A stretch of DNA of 64,000 nucleotides from Nibricoccus aquaticus. GTDB lineage: Bacteria; Verrucomicrobiota; Verrucomicrobiia; Opitutales; Opitutaceae. A program made the position numbers and the translations under genes. Below the pieces are notes generated by a model. It had not been told where the DNA came from and ran no database searches. It was given only the letters and a program-made list of their open reading frames with translations. Each line of letters starts with the position of its first letter. The first letter of the stretch is position 1. Location: the NCBI RefSeq assembly GCF_002310495.1, contig NZ_CP023344.1, positions 3,613,501 to 3,677,500 of the forward strand. The letters run 5' to 3'. Positions 11,009 through 21,623 of this stretch are shown here, in pieces.

Positions 11009-12547
11009 ATGAAGATTCCCCGCATTGTGGCGGCCTGTGTGGCTGCGTTTTTCTCATTCTCACTGACGGCGTCGCTTGAAGCGGCGCTTTGGATCAAAGG
11101 CGTTGATGTCTCGTCGTTGAAGAAGAGCGAGGATCTGGGCGGGGTTTATTCGTCCACGGCGGGCGTGCCGGGCGATGCGCTGGCGATTCTCAAACAGGGC
11201 GGGTTGAATGCGATCCGGCTGCGCGTGTGGCTGAATCCGGCGGACGGGTACAACAACAGGGCGACGACGCTGGCGATGGCGGCGCGGGCGAAGGCGCAGG
11301 GGCTGGTGGTGTTGATCGACTTTCACTATTCGGACCGCTGGGCGGATCCGGGGCAGCAGAACAAACCGGCGGCGTGGAGCGGGCATTCGTTGGAGCAGCT
11401 CAAGCAGGACGTCTATGACGCGACGTACGATCTTTGCGCGGCACTCGTGGCGCAGGGAACGCCGCCGGAGTACGTGCAGGTCGGCAATGAGATCAACGAC
11501 GGGATGCTCTGGCCGGAGGGACGGATTTCGACGAATGGGAACAGCTTCGCGAATCTGGGGGAGTTGTTGAAGCGGGGGATTGCTGCGGTGCGCGCGGCGT
11601 CGCCCCAGACGGCGGTGGTGCTGCACATCGCGCGCGGCGCGGAGTGGGGCGTGGTGCAGTGGTGGTTCGACGGCGTGCAGGCGCAGGGCGTGACGTGGGA
11701 TTATACGGGCATCTCGTATTACCCGTACTGGCACGGGACGCTCAGCGCGTTTCAGACGACGATCAATAATGTGGCGAGCCATTATGGGAAGCCGGTGATC
11801 GTGTGCGAGACGGCCTACCCGTTCACGCTGTCGGTCGGCGACAGCCAGGCGAACAACATCGGGCTGAGCTCGCAGTTGGTTTCCGGGTACGACGCGACGG
11901 AGGAGGGGCAGCGGGCGATGATGAAAGCGATCATGGACATCGTGAACGCGGTGCCCAACGGGCGCGGCGCGGGGATCTTTTATTGGGAAGGGACGTGGAC
12001 TCCCGTTACCGGAAATGGTTGGGACAACACGAATCCGGCGAGTGGAAATAGCTGGGAGAATCAGGCGTTGTTCGACTTCACGGGGAAGGCGCTCGGCTCG
12101 ATGTCGGTGTTTGCCGAATACCCGGCGTGGCAGGCGGCGGCATTTACGGCGTTGGAGCTGGCGGACCCGGCGGTTAGCGGTGATGAGGCGGACCCTGATC
12201 GGGACGGGCTCAAGAACGTGCTGGAGTTTGGCTTTGGGACGAATCCGAAGTCGGCGGATTTGTCGGCATCGGCCGCATCGTTGCCTGCGCCGGTCGTGAA
12301 AGCGGTGGATGGCGGACGTTATCTGACGGTTTCGTTTCGCCGGCCGGTGCCGGCGGTGGGGCTGAGTTATGTGGTGTTCACGGCGGATTCCCCGGCGGGG
12401 CCGTGGACGGCGGATGCGGTGCAGTCGGGCGTGGCGGTGGCGAATGGCGACGTGACGGAGACGGTGGTGTTTCGCGACGCGTTGCCGTCGGACGAGCCGG
12501 GGCGCGTGCGGCGGTTTATGAAGGTGGAGGTGACGCGTTCGCCGTGA
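11009..12547 (+). CDS. Secreted GH53 arabinogalactan endo-beta-1,4-galactanase
   Basis: 512 aa. Hydrolyses beta-1,4-galactan side chains of pectin outside the cytoplasm. Signal peptide MKIPRIVAACVAAFFSF with cleavage near SLEA. The TIM-barrel catalytic domain (about 28-395) shows GVDVSSL, NAIRLRVWLNP, LIDFHYSDRWADPG, the acid/base Glu E161 in QVGNEINDGMLWP and the nucleophile E268 in VIVCETAYPF, plus the GAGIFYWEGTW strand. The last ~110 residues start with DPDRDGLKNVLEFGFGTNP, a calcium-loop-like motif common in secreted Verrucomicrobia proteins, followed by a beta-rich domain. The frame extends upstream to 10922, but the signal peptide fixes ATG 11009. A candidate operator lies about 95 bp upstream. 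The neighbouring CE7-type esterase could act on similar plant material. Confidence 0.92.
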   Translation: MKIPRIVAACVAAFFSFSLTASLEAALWIKGVDVSSLKKSEDLGGVYSSTAGVPGDALAILKQGGLNAIRLRVWLNPADGYNNRATTLAMAARAKAQGLVVLIDFHYSDRWADPGQQNKPAAWSGHSLEQLKQDVYDATYDLCAALVAQGTPPEYVQVGNEINDGMLWPEGRISTNGNSFANLGELLKRGIAAVRAASPQTAVVLHIARGAEWGVVQWWFDGVQAQGVTWDYTGISYYPYWHGTLSAFQTTINNVASHYGKPVIVCETAYPFTLSVGDSQANNIGLSSQLVSGYDATEEGQRAMMKAIMDIVNAVPNGRGAGIFYWEGTWTPVTGNGWDNTNPASGNSWENQALFDFTGKALGSMSVFAEYPAWQAAAFTALELADPAVSGDEADPDRDGLKNVLEFGFGTNPKSADLSASAASLPAPVVKAVDGGRYLTVSFRRPVPAVGLSYVVFTADSPAGPWTADAVQSGVAVANGDVTETVVFRDALPSDEPGRVRRFMKVEVTRSP

Positions 12548-12628
12548 CGGTGAACGTGAGCGATGGAGAGAGGATTTGGGGCTTGCTCCGGCGGACGGGG
12601 CGCGTTTCTTCCGCTGTTCCCACCAGAC

Positions 12629-12703
12629 GCCGAAGTAGCTCAGTGGTAGAGCAGCGGTATCGTAAACCGCTGGTCGCCGGTTCGATCCCGGCCTTCGGCT
12701 CCA
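12629..12703 (+). tRNA. tRNA-Thr (anticodon CGT)
   Basis: A full cloverleaf can be drawn: acceptor GCCGAAG/CTTCGGC, D-arm GCTC...GAGC, anticodon stem GCGGT/ACCGC around loop ATCGTAA, T-arm GCCGG/CCGGC with loop TTCGATC, discriminator T and an encoded CCA. The anticodon CGT reads ACG, giving threonine. 75 nt. Confidence 0.96.
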
Positions 12704-12710
12704 GTTTTAG

Positions 12711-12748
12711 AAAACCCGTCGTGTGGCGAAATGCCCCGGCGGGTTTTT
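12711..12748 (+). terminator. Terminator after tRNA-Thr
   Basis: An 8-bp stem AAAACCCG/CGGGTTTT with a 21-nt loop, followed by TTTTTG and TTTTT, 8 bp after the tRNA end. The stem also carries an A-run on the opposite side and may serve the convergent LON-domain gene. Confidence 0.7.
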
Positions 12749-12772
12749 GTTTTTGCGCTCCGGACGAGTGGC

Positions 12773-13456
12773 TTAGTTGTCGCCGATGTGGTCGTCGGTG
12801 AGCCGGCCTTGGAGTTTGCGGCGCAGTTTGATCGTTTCGATTTCGACGCGGAGCTGGTCGGTGAACAGCTGCAGGCGGCGATGCACATCGAGGGTTTCGA
12901 GGAGCTGCTGTTTCATCGAAGCGTTTTCGCAGAGACTGAAGGCGGCCAGGTCGACGAAAGTCTCGGGGTCCTCGATGGTTTTGAGGAATTTCGCGAAGTC
13001 GGCCGGGACTTTGCCGCCGAGGCGTTGTTTGGTGATGATGAGTTTCGCGAGGTCGGTGCGGAGGCGGCTGTTTTCGGGATCGGCGGCGCCGGGCTCGCTG
13101 GTGAGGGCGCGGATGCGGGCGATGCGATAAGGTTCTTCGCGGAGGATTGCGGTGAACTCGATGCGGGCGAGGCCTTGGAGGAGGAGATTGGAGGTGCCGT
13201 TATCGGCTTTCTGACAGGCGCGGACGATGCCGACGGTGGCGATTCGGTGGGCGGGCTCGAACTGCGTGGCGTCTTCGGCGCGCTTGGGGTCGATCCCGGC
13301 GACGGCGAAGAGGCGGTGCGTGGCTAGAGATTCTTTGAGCATCTGGCGGTAGCGCGGCTCGAAGATGTGCAGCGGCATCAGGGCTTGGGGAAAAAACGCG
13401 ACGTTAGGCAGGGTCATCACCGAGATCTGACCTGGCAGCACGATTTCCATTTCCAT
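12773..13456 (-). CDS. LON substrate-binding domain protein
   Basis: 227 aa. A stand-alone version of the N-terminal domain of Lon protease, without AAA+ or peptidase parts. Visible signature: LPNVAFFPQALMPLHIFEPRYRQMLKESL at the start, then VGIVRACQKADNGTSNLLLQGLARIEF, and a C-terminal helical half rich in Leu/Glu (SMKQQLLETLDVHRRLQLFTDQL). Such proteins occur widely and their role (adaptor, substrate recognition) is not settled. It is transcribed away from dnaK across a 255-bp divergent region, so shared stress regulation is possible. Confidence 0.88.
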   Translation of the reverse strand: MEMEIVLPGQISVMTLPNVAFFPQALMPLHIFEPRYRQMLKESLATHRLFAVAGIDPKRAEDATQFEPAHRIATVGIVRACQKADNGTSNLLLQGLARIEFTAILREEPYRIARIRALTSEPGAADPENSRLRTDLAKLIITKQRLGGKVPADFAKFLKTIEDPETFVDLAAFSLCENASMKQQLLETLDVHRRLQLFTDQLRVEIETIKLRRKLQGRLTDDHIGDN

Positions 13457-13620
13457 AGTCGGGACGGTAAGCGCGGGAAGATGGAATTCAACAGGACGTT
13501 GGCGGCTTTTCGTGAGAAGCGGGTGGTCGGTCGAAGGCGTGACACAGGTGCGCGCCCGTTTTTCAAAGACGCGACAGGAGTGTGACAGGGCGGCTCAAAA
13601 TGGTGGGTGCCGGAATGGAC

Positions 13621-13670
13621 ATTTAAGTGCGCGAAAATTTTTAAGTCGTTGGTGGGCTACTTCTAAGTGG
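13621..13670. promoter_or_regulatory. Three TTAAGT-like direct repeats upstream of dnaK
   Basis: TTAAGTGC (13623), TTAAGTCG (13641) and CTAAGTGG (13663) are spaced 18 and 22 bp apart, 40-90 bp before the dnaK start, in an otherwise GC-rich divergent promoter region. They could be operator copies for a heat-shock regulator or overlapping promoter elements. No CIRCE inverted repeat (TTAGCACTC-N9-GAGTGCTAA) is present. Confidence 0.35.
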
Positions 13671-13711
13671 TGATCGGGAAGCGAGGGCACATGCATTGCT
13701 AAAAGGCGGGC

Positions 13712-15670
13712 ATGAGCCGTATTTTAGGAATCGATCTAGGTACCACCAACTCGTGTATGTCGGTCATGGAGGGCGGCGAGCCTGTCGTCATCCCGAACGC
13801 CGAAGGTGCGCGTACAACTCCGTCGGTCGTTGCTTTCACCAAGACTGGTGAACGTCTCGTTGGCCAAGCCGCCAAGCGCCAGGCAGTGACCAATCCTCGC
13901 AACACCATTTTCTCCGCGAAGCGCCTGATCGGCCGCAAGTTTTCGGAGATCCAAAAGGAGATCGCCAGCTTCCCGTTCAAGGTCGTCGAAGGCAAAGGCG
14001 GCGATGCTTACATCGAAGCGCAGGTCGGCGATAAGACCGAGCAGTTCGCTCCTCAGCAGATCGCGTCGTTCGTCCTCGCGAAGCTGAAAGCCGATGCCGA
14101 AGCCTATCTCGGCGAGAAGATTTCCCAGGCGGTCATTACCGTTCCTGCTTACTTTAACGACGCCCAGCGTCAGGCCACAAAAGACGCGGGCAAGATCGCC
14201 GGTCTCGAAGTGATGCGTATTATCAACGAGCCGACCGCTGCCTCGCTTGCGTACGGTCTCGATAAGAAGAAGGACGAGAAGATCGCGGTGTTCGATTTGG
14301 GCGGCGGCACGTTCGACGTTTCCGTGCTCGAAATCGGCGACGGTGTCTTCGAGGTCAAAGCCACGAACGGCGACACGCACCTCGGCGGCGATAACTGGGA
14401 CGAAGCTCTCATCAACTGGCTCGTCGATACTTTCAAAAAGGAAAACGGCATCGATCTCCGCAAAGATCCGATGGCTCTCCAGCGTCTCAAAGAAGAGGCC
14501 GAGAAAGCCAAGATCGCGCTCTCTTCGACGCAGTCGGTGGACATCAATCTCCCGTTTATCACGGCAGACGCCTCCGGCCCGAAGCATCTCAACATCGCGC
14601 TCACTCGCGCCAAGATGGAGCAGATCTGTGAAGATCTCTTCCAGCGCTGTCTGCCTCCGTTCAAGAGCTGCTTGAAGGATGCTGGTCTCGACTCGTCGAA
14701 GATCGATGAACTCGTGCTCGTCGGCGGTATGACTCGCATGCCTCGCGTGGTCGAACTCGCGAAGGGCCTCGGCGGAAAACCGCCGCATCAAGGCGTGAAT
14801 CCCGACGAAGTCGTTGCCATCGGCGCGGCTGTTCAGGGTGGCGTGCTCAAGGGCGAAGTCCGCGACGTTCTCCTGCTCGACGTGACTCCGCTCACGCTCG
14901 GCATCGAGACCGCTGGCAATGTTGCCACGCCGATGATCTCCCGCAACACGACGATCCCATCGAAGAAGACGCAGGTTTTCTCCACTTACGCGGACAATCA
15001 GCCAGGCGTTGAAATCGTGGTTCTTCAAGGCGAGCGTCCGATGTCTCGCGACAATAAAACCATTGGCAATTTCAAGCTCGATGGCATCGCTCCCGCACCA
15101 CGCGGCACGCCACAGATCGAGGTCACTTTCGACATCGACGCGAACGGTATTCTCCACGTCTCCGCGAAGGATCTCGGCACCGGCAAAGACCAGAAGATCA
15201 CCATCTCGAACTCTTCCGGTCTGTCGAAGGAAGAGGTCGAGAAGATGACCAAGGAAGCCGAGCTCCACGCGACCGAAGACAAGAAACGTCGTGACGCCGT
15301 CGAGGCGAAGAACCAGCTCGATAGCTCGATCTACCAACTCGAGAAAGCCATCAAGGACGCGGGCGACAAGTTCCCCGCCGACAAGAAGGCCCCGCTCGAA
15401 GCGGCGATCGCTGAAGCGAAGAAGGATCTCGAGTCCAACGACGCCGACAAGATCAAGGCTGCGTCCGAGAACCTCACCAAGCTCGGTGCCGAACTTTACG
15501 CCCAAGCTCAGCAAGCTGGCGCGGCTGGCGGCCCAGAAGGAGCGCCCGGTGCTGATGCTGGTCCATCCGCTTCCTCTTCTGAAAGCGGCCCGTCAAAGAA
15601 GACCGAGAAGAAAGCCGACGTCGTGGACGCGGACTTCGAGGTCGTCGATGACGACAAGAACAAGAAATAA
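13712..15670 (+). CDS. dnaK: Chaperone Hsp70 (DnaK)
   Basis: 652 aa ATP-dependent cytosolic chaperone. Nucleotide-binding domain motifs: [17 protein letters not shown] at the N-terminus, [35 protein letters not shown], and [11 protein letters not shown]. Substrate-binding domain starts around [17 protein letters not shown], followed by the Glu/Lys-rich helical lid and an acidic tail ending [14 protein letters not shown], close to the canonical EEVxD-type end. It is followed by groES and groEL, not by dnaJ or grpE. Codons are strongly C-ending, unlike most neighbours, consistent with high expression. Confidence 0.98.
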   Translation: MSRILGIDLGTTNSCMSVMEGGEPVVIPNAEGARTTPSVVAFTKTGERLVGQAAKRQAVTNPRNTIFSAKRLIGRKFSEIQKEIASFPFKVVEGKGGDAYIEAQVGDKTEQFAPQQIASFVLAKLKADAEAYLGEKISQAVITVPAYFNDAQRQATKDAGKIAGLEVMRIINEPTAASLAYGLDKKKDEKIAVFDLGGGTFDVSVLEIGDGVFEVKATNGDTHLGGDNWDEALINWLVDTFKKENGIDLRKDPMALQRLKEEAEKAKIALSSTQSVDINLPFITADASGPKHLNIALTRAKMEQICEDLFQRCLPPFKSCLKDAGLDSSKIDELVLVGGMTRMPRVVELAKGLGGKPPHQGVNPDEVVAIGAAVQGGVLKGEVRDVLLLDVTPLTLGIETAGNVATPMISRNTTIPSKKTQVFSTYADNQPGVEIVVLQGERPMSRDNKTIGNFKLDGIAPAPRGTPQIEVTFDIDANGILHVSAKDLGTGKDQKITISNSSGLSKEEVEKMTKEAELHATEDKKRRDAVEAKNQLDSSIYQLEKAIKDAGDKFPADKKAPLEAAIAEAKKDLESNDADKIKAASENLTKLGAELYAQAQQAGAAGGPEGAPGADAGPSASSSESGPSKKTEKKADVVDADFEVVDDDKNKK

Positions 15671-15681
15671 CTTTCGGAAAC

Positions 15682-15719
15682 CCACACGCGCCGCCCGGCT
15701 TCAACCGGCGGCGTGTGTT
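15682..15719 (+). promoter_or_regulatory. Hairpin between dnaK and groES
   Basis: CACACGC...GCCGCCCGG pairs imperfectly with CCGGCGGCGTGTG around CTTCAA, starting 12 bp after the dnaK stop. No T-run follows (TTGTTCC), so it looks more like a processing or stabilising hairpin, or a weak attenuator, than a full terminator. No independent promoter for groES is obvious in the remaining ~45 bp. Confidence 0.45.
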
Positions 15720-15765
15720 GTTCCTAAAACCAACAACCTTCCTCAAACCCAAATCCACAACCTAT

Positions 15766-16065
15766 ATGGCAAAAGTTAAAATCAAGCCCATCGGCGATCG
15801 CGTCCTCGTGAAGCATCTCGAAGACAACAAAGAGCAAGTCCGCGGCGGCATCATCATCCCGGACTCCGCCAAGGAAAAGCCGCAGGAGGCTGAAGTCATC
15901 GCCATCGGCACCGGCAAGAAGGACGAAAACGGCAAGTCCGTCGCGTTCGAAGTCAAAGTCGGCGACAAGGTCCTCATCAGCAAATACGGCGGCACCGAAG
16001 TGAAGATCGACGACGTGAAGTACACGATCGTTCGCGAAGACGACATCCTCGGCGTCGTTGGCTAA
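15766..16065 (+). CDS. groES: Co-chaperonin GroES
   Basis: 99 aa heptameric lid of the GroEL chamber. Starts [20 protein letters not shown]; the mobile loop is [24 protein letters not shown] and the C-terminus EDDILGVVG is the family ending. The frame is open 17 codons upstream, but ATG 15766 matches the family start. Placed 95 bp after dnaK and 48 bp before groEL. Confidence 0.98.
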   Translation: MAKVKIKPIGDRVLVKHLEDNKEQVRGGIIIPDSAKEKPQEAEVIAIGTGKKDENGKSVAFEVKVGDKVLISKYGGTEVKIDDVKYTIVREDDILGVVG

Positions 16066-16095
16066 GCGCGTGCCCGGAATTTACCTACAACTTAA

Positions 16096-17751
<1,656 letters not shown>

Positions 17752-17809
17752 GTCCACGCAGCTCCAACGCTGACGAACGAGCGTTTTCAACTGCTCCTAA
17801 GAACTTCAA

Positions 17810-17839
17810 GGCGCGCTCCGAATGGAGCGCGCCTTTTTT
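17810..17839 (+). terminator. Intrinsic terminator of the chaperone cluster
   Basis: Perfect 10-bp stem GGCGCGCTCC/GGAGCGCGCC with a GAAT tetraloop followed by six T, 59 bp after the groEL stop. Confidence 0.93.
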
Positions 17840-17873
17840 GTGGGCGACTGAAAACGAGGCTGACTGCTTTATT

Positions 17874-17955
17874 GGAGGTTAAGCGCGGTGCCCTCACCGC
17901 GCTTAAGCATCGAAAGCGGAATCAGCGTCATGCGCGGTGAGGGCACCGCGCCTCC
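17874..17955. repeat. REP-like element A (paired palindromes)
   Basis: Left arm GGAGG-TTAA-GCGCGGTG-CCCT-CACCGCGC (stem 17881-17904, 10 bp) and right arm GCGCGGTG-AGGG-CACCGCGC-CTCC (17932-17955) are inverted copies separated by about 27 bp. The spacer contains CATCGAAAGCGGAATCAGCGT, which recurs with three differences in element B. It sits between convergent groEL and the esterase gene. It could also act as a bidirectional terminator-like structure, but the second copy elsewhere marks it as a dispersed repeat. Confidence 0.75.
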
Positions 17956-17984
17956 AACGAGATTTCCGCGTATTTCGCCGCCGC

Positions 17985-19346
17985 TTACTTCGTGAGTTTC
18001 AGAAAGCCTCCGATCCACTTCGCGACTGCTTCCGTCTGCTCGGGGATGATCGGGTGGTTGGCTTCGAGCGCGAGGACGAGTTCCTTGGGCGCGTTGATCT
18101 GATTGAACGCGGCGTACATCGAAGTCGGGGGACAGGTTTCGTCGTTGTAGCCCCAGGTGTAGTGGCCGGGGACTTTCACGCGTTTGGCGAAGTTGACGGT
18201 GTCGTAGTAGGAGGTCGTCGCGATCTTCGCGGGCGTGGCGTGGAAGTTTTCGCCGGTCTTCGCGTCCGGGCGGAACATGTGCGGCCAGCCGCCAGCGCGA
18301 CCGTTGAGATAGCCGGTGACGTCGCAGTACGCGGGGAATTGTGGGGCGAGGCCTTTCACGCGTGGATCGAGCGCGGTCGTCACGATCGTGAGCTGGCCAC
18401 CCTGGCTGCCACCGGTGACGACGAGGTTCTGGCCGTCGTACATCTCGCGCGAGACGAGGAAGTCATTTGCGCGCACGCAGCTCAGGTAAACGCGGCGGTA
18501 GTAGTAGAGGTCTTTGTTATCGAGGTTGTAGAGGTGATAGCCGCTGAGAGCGCCGGTGCGGAGTTGGTCGTAGAGGCCGGGGGCGAGGTTGACGGGGATG
18601 CCGTGGATGCCGATGTCGAGCGTGATGACGCCGCGGGCGGACAGCTCTTTGCTACCGGTGTAGGGACGCACGCCGGCGCCGGGGACGCGCAGCACGGCCG
18701 GGTATTTCCCGGGGGCTTTGGGTTCGCAGAGGATGCCATAGATGCGGGAAACGTACTGGCCGGAGGAGCCGACGGTGCGGAAGCTGACGTGATAAACATT
18801 CACTGCGGGGGTGCAGGCTTCCGGCATGAGCGTGATCTCGGGCTCCAACGGCACCTTCGCGAGTTCGGCTTTGCCTGCGTCCCAGAAAGCATCGAAGTCG
18901 GCGGGCTCGGTTTGCGTGGGCTGGATTTTCTCGGGGGCGAAGGCGGCGGTCGCTAGGCCGCGGTAAGTTTTCCCGCCGAATTCGGCGGTGACGATGCAGC
19001 GGATGAAACCCGGGACTTTCAGCGTGCCGCCATCGATGGTGACGATGCCGTCGGCTGAGGCGGTGGCGGTTTTCTCGTCCATCGGGAGCATCTCGGGGCC
19101 GACCTTGTAGGTGATGTTTGCGCCAGCGAGCGGCTCGTTGTCGGCGGTGACGGCGACGGTAAATTTGACGTTTTCGCCGGGCTGGTACGTCCAGTCGCGG
19201 TGATCGGGCGAGACGCGGAGCTGCACGGTTGCCAAGCGTCCGGCGGCGTGGGCCGGGACCGGGGTGATGGGCGTCGGGGCGGCGAAAGCCGGGAACGCGG
19301 TGGAGAGAGTGAGGCAGGCGGCGAGGAGGAGGCGGGTTGTTCTCAT
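17985..19346 (-). CDS. Secreted acetyl xylan esterase-like alpha/beta hydrolase (CE7/AXE1 family)
   Basis: 453 aa. Removes acetyl groups from xylan or oligosaccharides, probably in the periplasm. Signal peptide MRTTRLLLAACLTLSTAFPAFA. Residues 35-140 form a beta-rich N-terminal domain (FTVAVTADNEPLAGANITYKV), then the AXE1 fold with nucleophile S314 in GGSQGGQ, Asp D402 in GYNDETCPPTS and His H431 in LEANHP. The Cys-Pro-Pro after the Asp is typical of CE7. Upstream in-frame codons to 19598 are not used because the signal peptide sits at ATG 19346. Divergent from the three-repeat protein gene. Confidence 0.87.
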   Translation of the reverse strand: MRTTRLLLAACLTLSTAFPAFAAPTPITPVPAHAAGRLATVQLRVSPDHRDWTYQPGENVKFTVAVTADNEPLAGANITYKVGPEMLPMDEKTATASADGIVTIDGGTLKVPGFIRCIVTAEFGGKTYRGLATAAFAPEKIQPTQTEPADFDAFWDAGKAELAKVPLEPEITLMPEACTPAVNVYHVSFRTVGSSGQYVSRIYGILCEPKAPGKYPAVLRVPGAGVRPYTGSKELSARGVITLDIGIHGIPVNLAPGLYDQLRTGALSGYHLYNLDNKDLYYYRRVYLSCVRANDFLVSREMYDGQNLVVTGGSQGGQLTIVTTALDPRVKGLAPQFPAYCDVTGYLNGRAGGWPHMFRPDAKTGENFHATPAKIATTSYYDTVNFAKRVKVPGHYTWGYNDETCPPTSMYAAFNQINAPKELVLALEANHPIIPEQTEAVAKWIGGFLKLTK

Positions 19347-19488
19347 AGGGAGTGATTGCGCGGGAGAGCCGGTGTGGCGGTGCGGGGGCGGTGTACTTTG
19401 CGGAGTTATACTGACTTGCCAGAGATTAGGCTGGGCAAGGCGGGCGCGATTTGGGATGCCTTGCCGCCTACCCGCAACACTACGCTTT

Positions 19489-21372
19489 ATGGCACTTTGG
19501 GAATACAAAGTCATCACCAGCGGCCTGCATGGATTCGCATCGCCGGCCCTGATGGAGACGCACCTCAACACACTCGGCAAAGACGAGTGGGAGATCATCC
19601 ACTTTCAGACGTTACCTAACAATCCGCTCGCGTTTAACGGCCTCGCCCGCCGTTCGACGATGCGCGATTGGGTACCGCCGGAAGTCGCCGCCGTGGCTTC
19701 GCCGCCACGACCATCGGCTTACGAACCGGCTCACGCGCCCGCGAAATCAGCCGCTGCGCACGTCGAGGAGAAACCCGAGTTGCCTGCCGCGATCGCGGCG
19801 GAGGCCGAGTCGTCGAAAAATGCCCCCGGCTCCTCGCTGCGCGCATTCCGCGACACCGAGCGCGACCAAGATCCGCAGGCGCAGGACGAGGCCGAAGATT
19901 GGGATAACTGGGAAGATAATCAGGACGAGCTCCCGACCTTCTTTGAAGCGATCAAGCCGCTCCTCCGCCGGAATCAAAAAGGCCCGGGCAACTCTGCGGG
20001 TATCGATCAACTCGCCCGCCGCTGGGAGCAGCGTGAGTCCGATGTCGTCGGCGCACTCAAGGAGTGCGGCCTGACTGTTCCCGAGACCGAGGATGAAGAT
20101 CCGGAGTATTTTGAATTTGAAGGCGATCTGTTCTGGGTGAACCGCAACAATCGCGGCCAGCTCTTCATCAACAGCCGCGAGAAACCGCGCCCCGCGTTTC
20201 GCACCGCAAAGGCCATAAAACTTGCAGCCGAAGATCCCGCCGCTGTCGAACTGGTCGCCGAGCGCACGGCCGAGAAGGCCGAGATCGAGAAACAAAAGGC
20301 CGAGCGCCTCGCGCGTCAGGCTGCCTCCGACGCCGCGCGTGAAGCCGCCCGCCTCGCTCGCGAGAAACGCGACGCTGAACAAGCCGCCCGCGCTGCTGAA
20401 CGTGCAGCAAATGCCGCCACCGCAGGAACCTCGGGCTCCAGTGGGGATAAAGAGTCTTCCTCGTCTGAGGAGACGACAAAGGTGTTGTCCGGTCCCCTCC
20501 CGCCGGAAGCGGAGCTTTTGGAGAAGATCCGTCCGCAGATGCGCCGCAACCGTCGTGGTCCGGGCTACTCGGGCAGTTTCCCGTTCCTCGCGCGTGCTCT
20601 CAACATGAGCGAAGCCGATCTCGTGGCGGCTTTCACCGTGCTCGGTTTGAACGTGCCCGAGAACGCGAACGACAAACCGGTGTACGTCGAAATCGACGGC
20701 GCTGTGTATTGGATCAACAAAGACGGCCGTGGCGGTGTCTGGATCAACGGACGCGAGAAGCGCGACGGCGAACGCCAGCCCAGCGCCAGCAGTGGCGGCC
20801 ATGGTAACGGAAGCGGCGAAGAGGCGGCTCCCGCCGTGCCGTCTTACGAGTCGGCGCCCGGCCCGGCATCGACCGGTCCGCTCGATCAGGACAAACCGGC
20901 GCAGGAATCCGCGGCAGCCGTCGAGCCTGCTCAGGCGGACGTCGCAGCCGTGGCGTTGCCAGTGTCCGAGGAATCCCCGGCTAAACCGGCGGAGTCGTCA
21001 GATGCTCCAGTGGCTGTCTCGGGTGAGAATCCTGTGCTCACAGCGGTGCGTTTGCTGCTCAAGCCTAACAAGCGCGGCAGCGGTGTTTCCGGCGAAGTCG
21101 GTTTCCTCGCACGCACTTTGGAGAAGAGCGAAGACGTGTTCCTTGGCACGTTGACTGGCGCGGGACTTGTCGTCCCGGCGGACAGCGATGCTAAGCCGGT
21201 TTTCGTCGAGCAGGCCGGGGAGATTTTCTGGCTGAATAAAAACTCCACCGACGGTTCGCTCTGGCTCAATGCCAAGGCGGCGAAGTCTGCGGCGAAGAAA
21301 TCGTCTTCGGCCGCGTCTGGTGCGAGCCGGCCGCGCAGTCGGAAGCCGAAGGCGGGAGATAAAGATTCCTGA
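19489..21372 (+). CDS. Three-repeat protein with DUF4177-like N-terminus, function unknown
   Basis: 627 aa, no signal peptide. Residues 1-50 (MALWEYKVIT...GKDEWEIIHFQ) resemble the small DUF4177 domain. After a linker come three copies of an ~83-residue unit at about 150-232, 340-424 and 513-597. Each has a basic helix start (LLRRNQKGPGNSAG, MRRNRRGPGYSGS, LLKPNKRGSGVSGE), a helix-turn-helix-like middle (QLARRWEQRESDVVGAL, FLARALNMSEADLVAAF, FLARTLEKSEDVFLGTL), a GL-V-P turn, and a beta wing (DLFWVNRNNRGQLFIN, AVYWINKDGRGGVWIN, EIFWLNKNSTDGSLWLN). This suggests tandem winged-helix-like, possibly nucleic-acid-binding modules. An Ala/Glu/Lys coiled coil spans 250-310 and the tail is Lys/Ser-rich. 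It ends at a strong terminator. I do not recognise a named family for the repeat. Confidence 0.85.
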   Translation: MALWEYKVITSGLHGFASPALMETHLNTLGKDEWEIIHFQTLPNNPLAFNGLARRSTMRDWVPPEVAAVASPPRPSAYEPAHAPAKSAAAHVEEKPELPAAIAAEAESSKNAPGSSLRAFRDTERDQDPQAQDEAEDWDNWEDNQDELPTFFEAIKPLLRRNQKGPGNSAGIDQLARRWEQRESDVVGALKECGLTVPETEDEDPEYFEFEGDLFWVNRNNRGQLFINSREKPRPAFRTAKAIKLAAEDPAAVELVAERTAEKAEIEKQKAERLARQAASDAAREAARLAREKRDAEQAARAAERAANAATAGTSGSSGDKESSSSEETTKVLSGPLPPEAELLEKIRPQMRRNRRGPGYSGSFPFLARALNMSEADLVAAFTVLGLNVPENANDKPVYVEIDGAVYWINKDGRGGVWINGREKRDGERQPSASSGGHGNGSGEEAAPAVPSYESAPGPASTGPLDQDKPAQESAAAVEPAQADVAAVALPVSEESPAKPAESSDAPVAVSGENPVLTAVRLLLKPNKRGSGVSGEVGFLARTLEKSEDVFLGTLTGAGLVVPADSDAKPVFVEQAGEIFWLNKNSTDGSLWLNAKAAKSAAKKSSSAASGASRPRSRKPKAGDKDS

Positions 21373-21380
21373 GCCTAAAA

Positions 21381-21406
21381 GGCGCTGCTGCGGCAGCGCC
21401 TTTTTT
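21381..21406 (+). terminator. Intrinsic terminator
   Basis: Perfect 8-bp stem GGCGCTGC/GCAGCGCC with loop TGCG followed by six T, 8 bp after the three-repeat protein gene. Confidence 0.93.
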
Positions 21407-21421
21407 GTTTTTGTGTCCGAT

Positions 21422-21500
21422 GGGGGGAGCGGTGCCCTCACCGCGCTTTTGCCATCGAAGGGGTAATCAGCGTTGAGCGGGGTGGGGGCACCCCGCCTAC
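21422..21500. repeat. REP-like element B (paired palindromes)
   Basis: Left arm GCGGTG-CCCT-CACCGC (21429-21444) and right arm GCGGGGTG-GGGG-CACCCCGC (21477-21496), with CTAC directly after the right hairpin (GTAG on the minus strand, the REP header). The spacer CATCGAAGGGGTAATCAGCGT is 18/21 identical to that of element A, 3.5 kb away, in the same orientation. Confidence 0.72.
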
Positions 21501-21623
21501 ATCGGGACGACGAGCGTGTTTTCGGTTTCGCGGAGAGGAATCGCGTAAAGGGCGCGTTAAAGTCCGGGGAAAATCGAGGGTGGGTTTTACCTTCGATAAA
21601 CATGCTCCGATGTTCGCTACACC

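Noticed and set aside
10824-11063. N-terminal extension of queA upstream of GTG 10823
   Set aside because: Non-conserved low-complexity residues that overlap the galactanase start; QueA family begins at LPTALFDYDLP.
13457-13711. CIRCE operator before dnaK
   Set aside because: Looked for TTAGCACTC-N9-GAGTGCTAA and relaxed versions; none found.
13736-15514. Open frame antisense to dnaK
   Set aside because: Mirror of a strongly codon-biased gene; no recognisable motifs.
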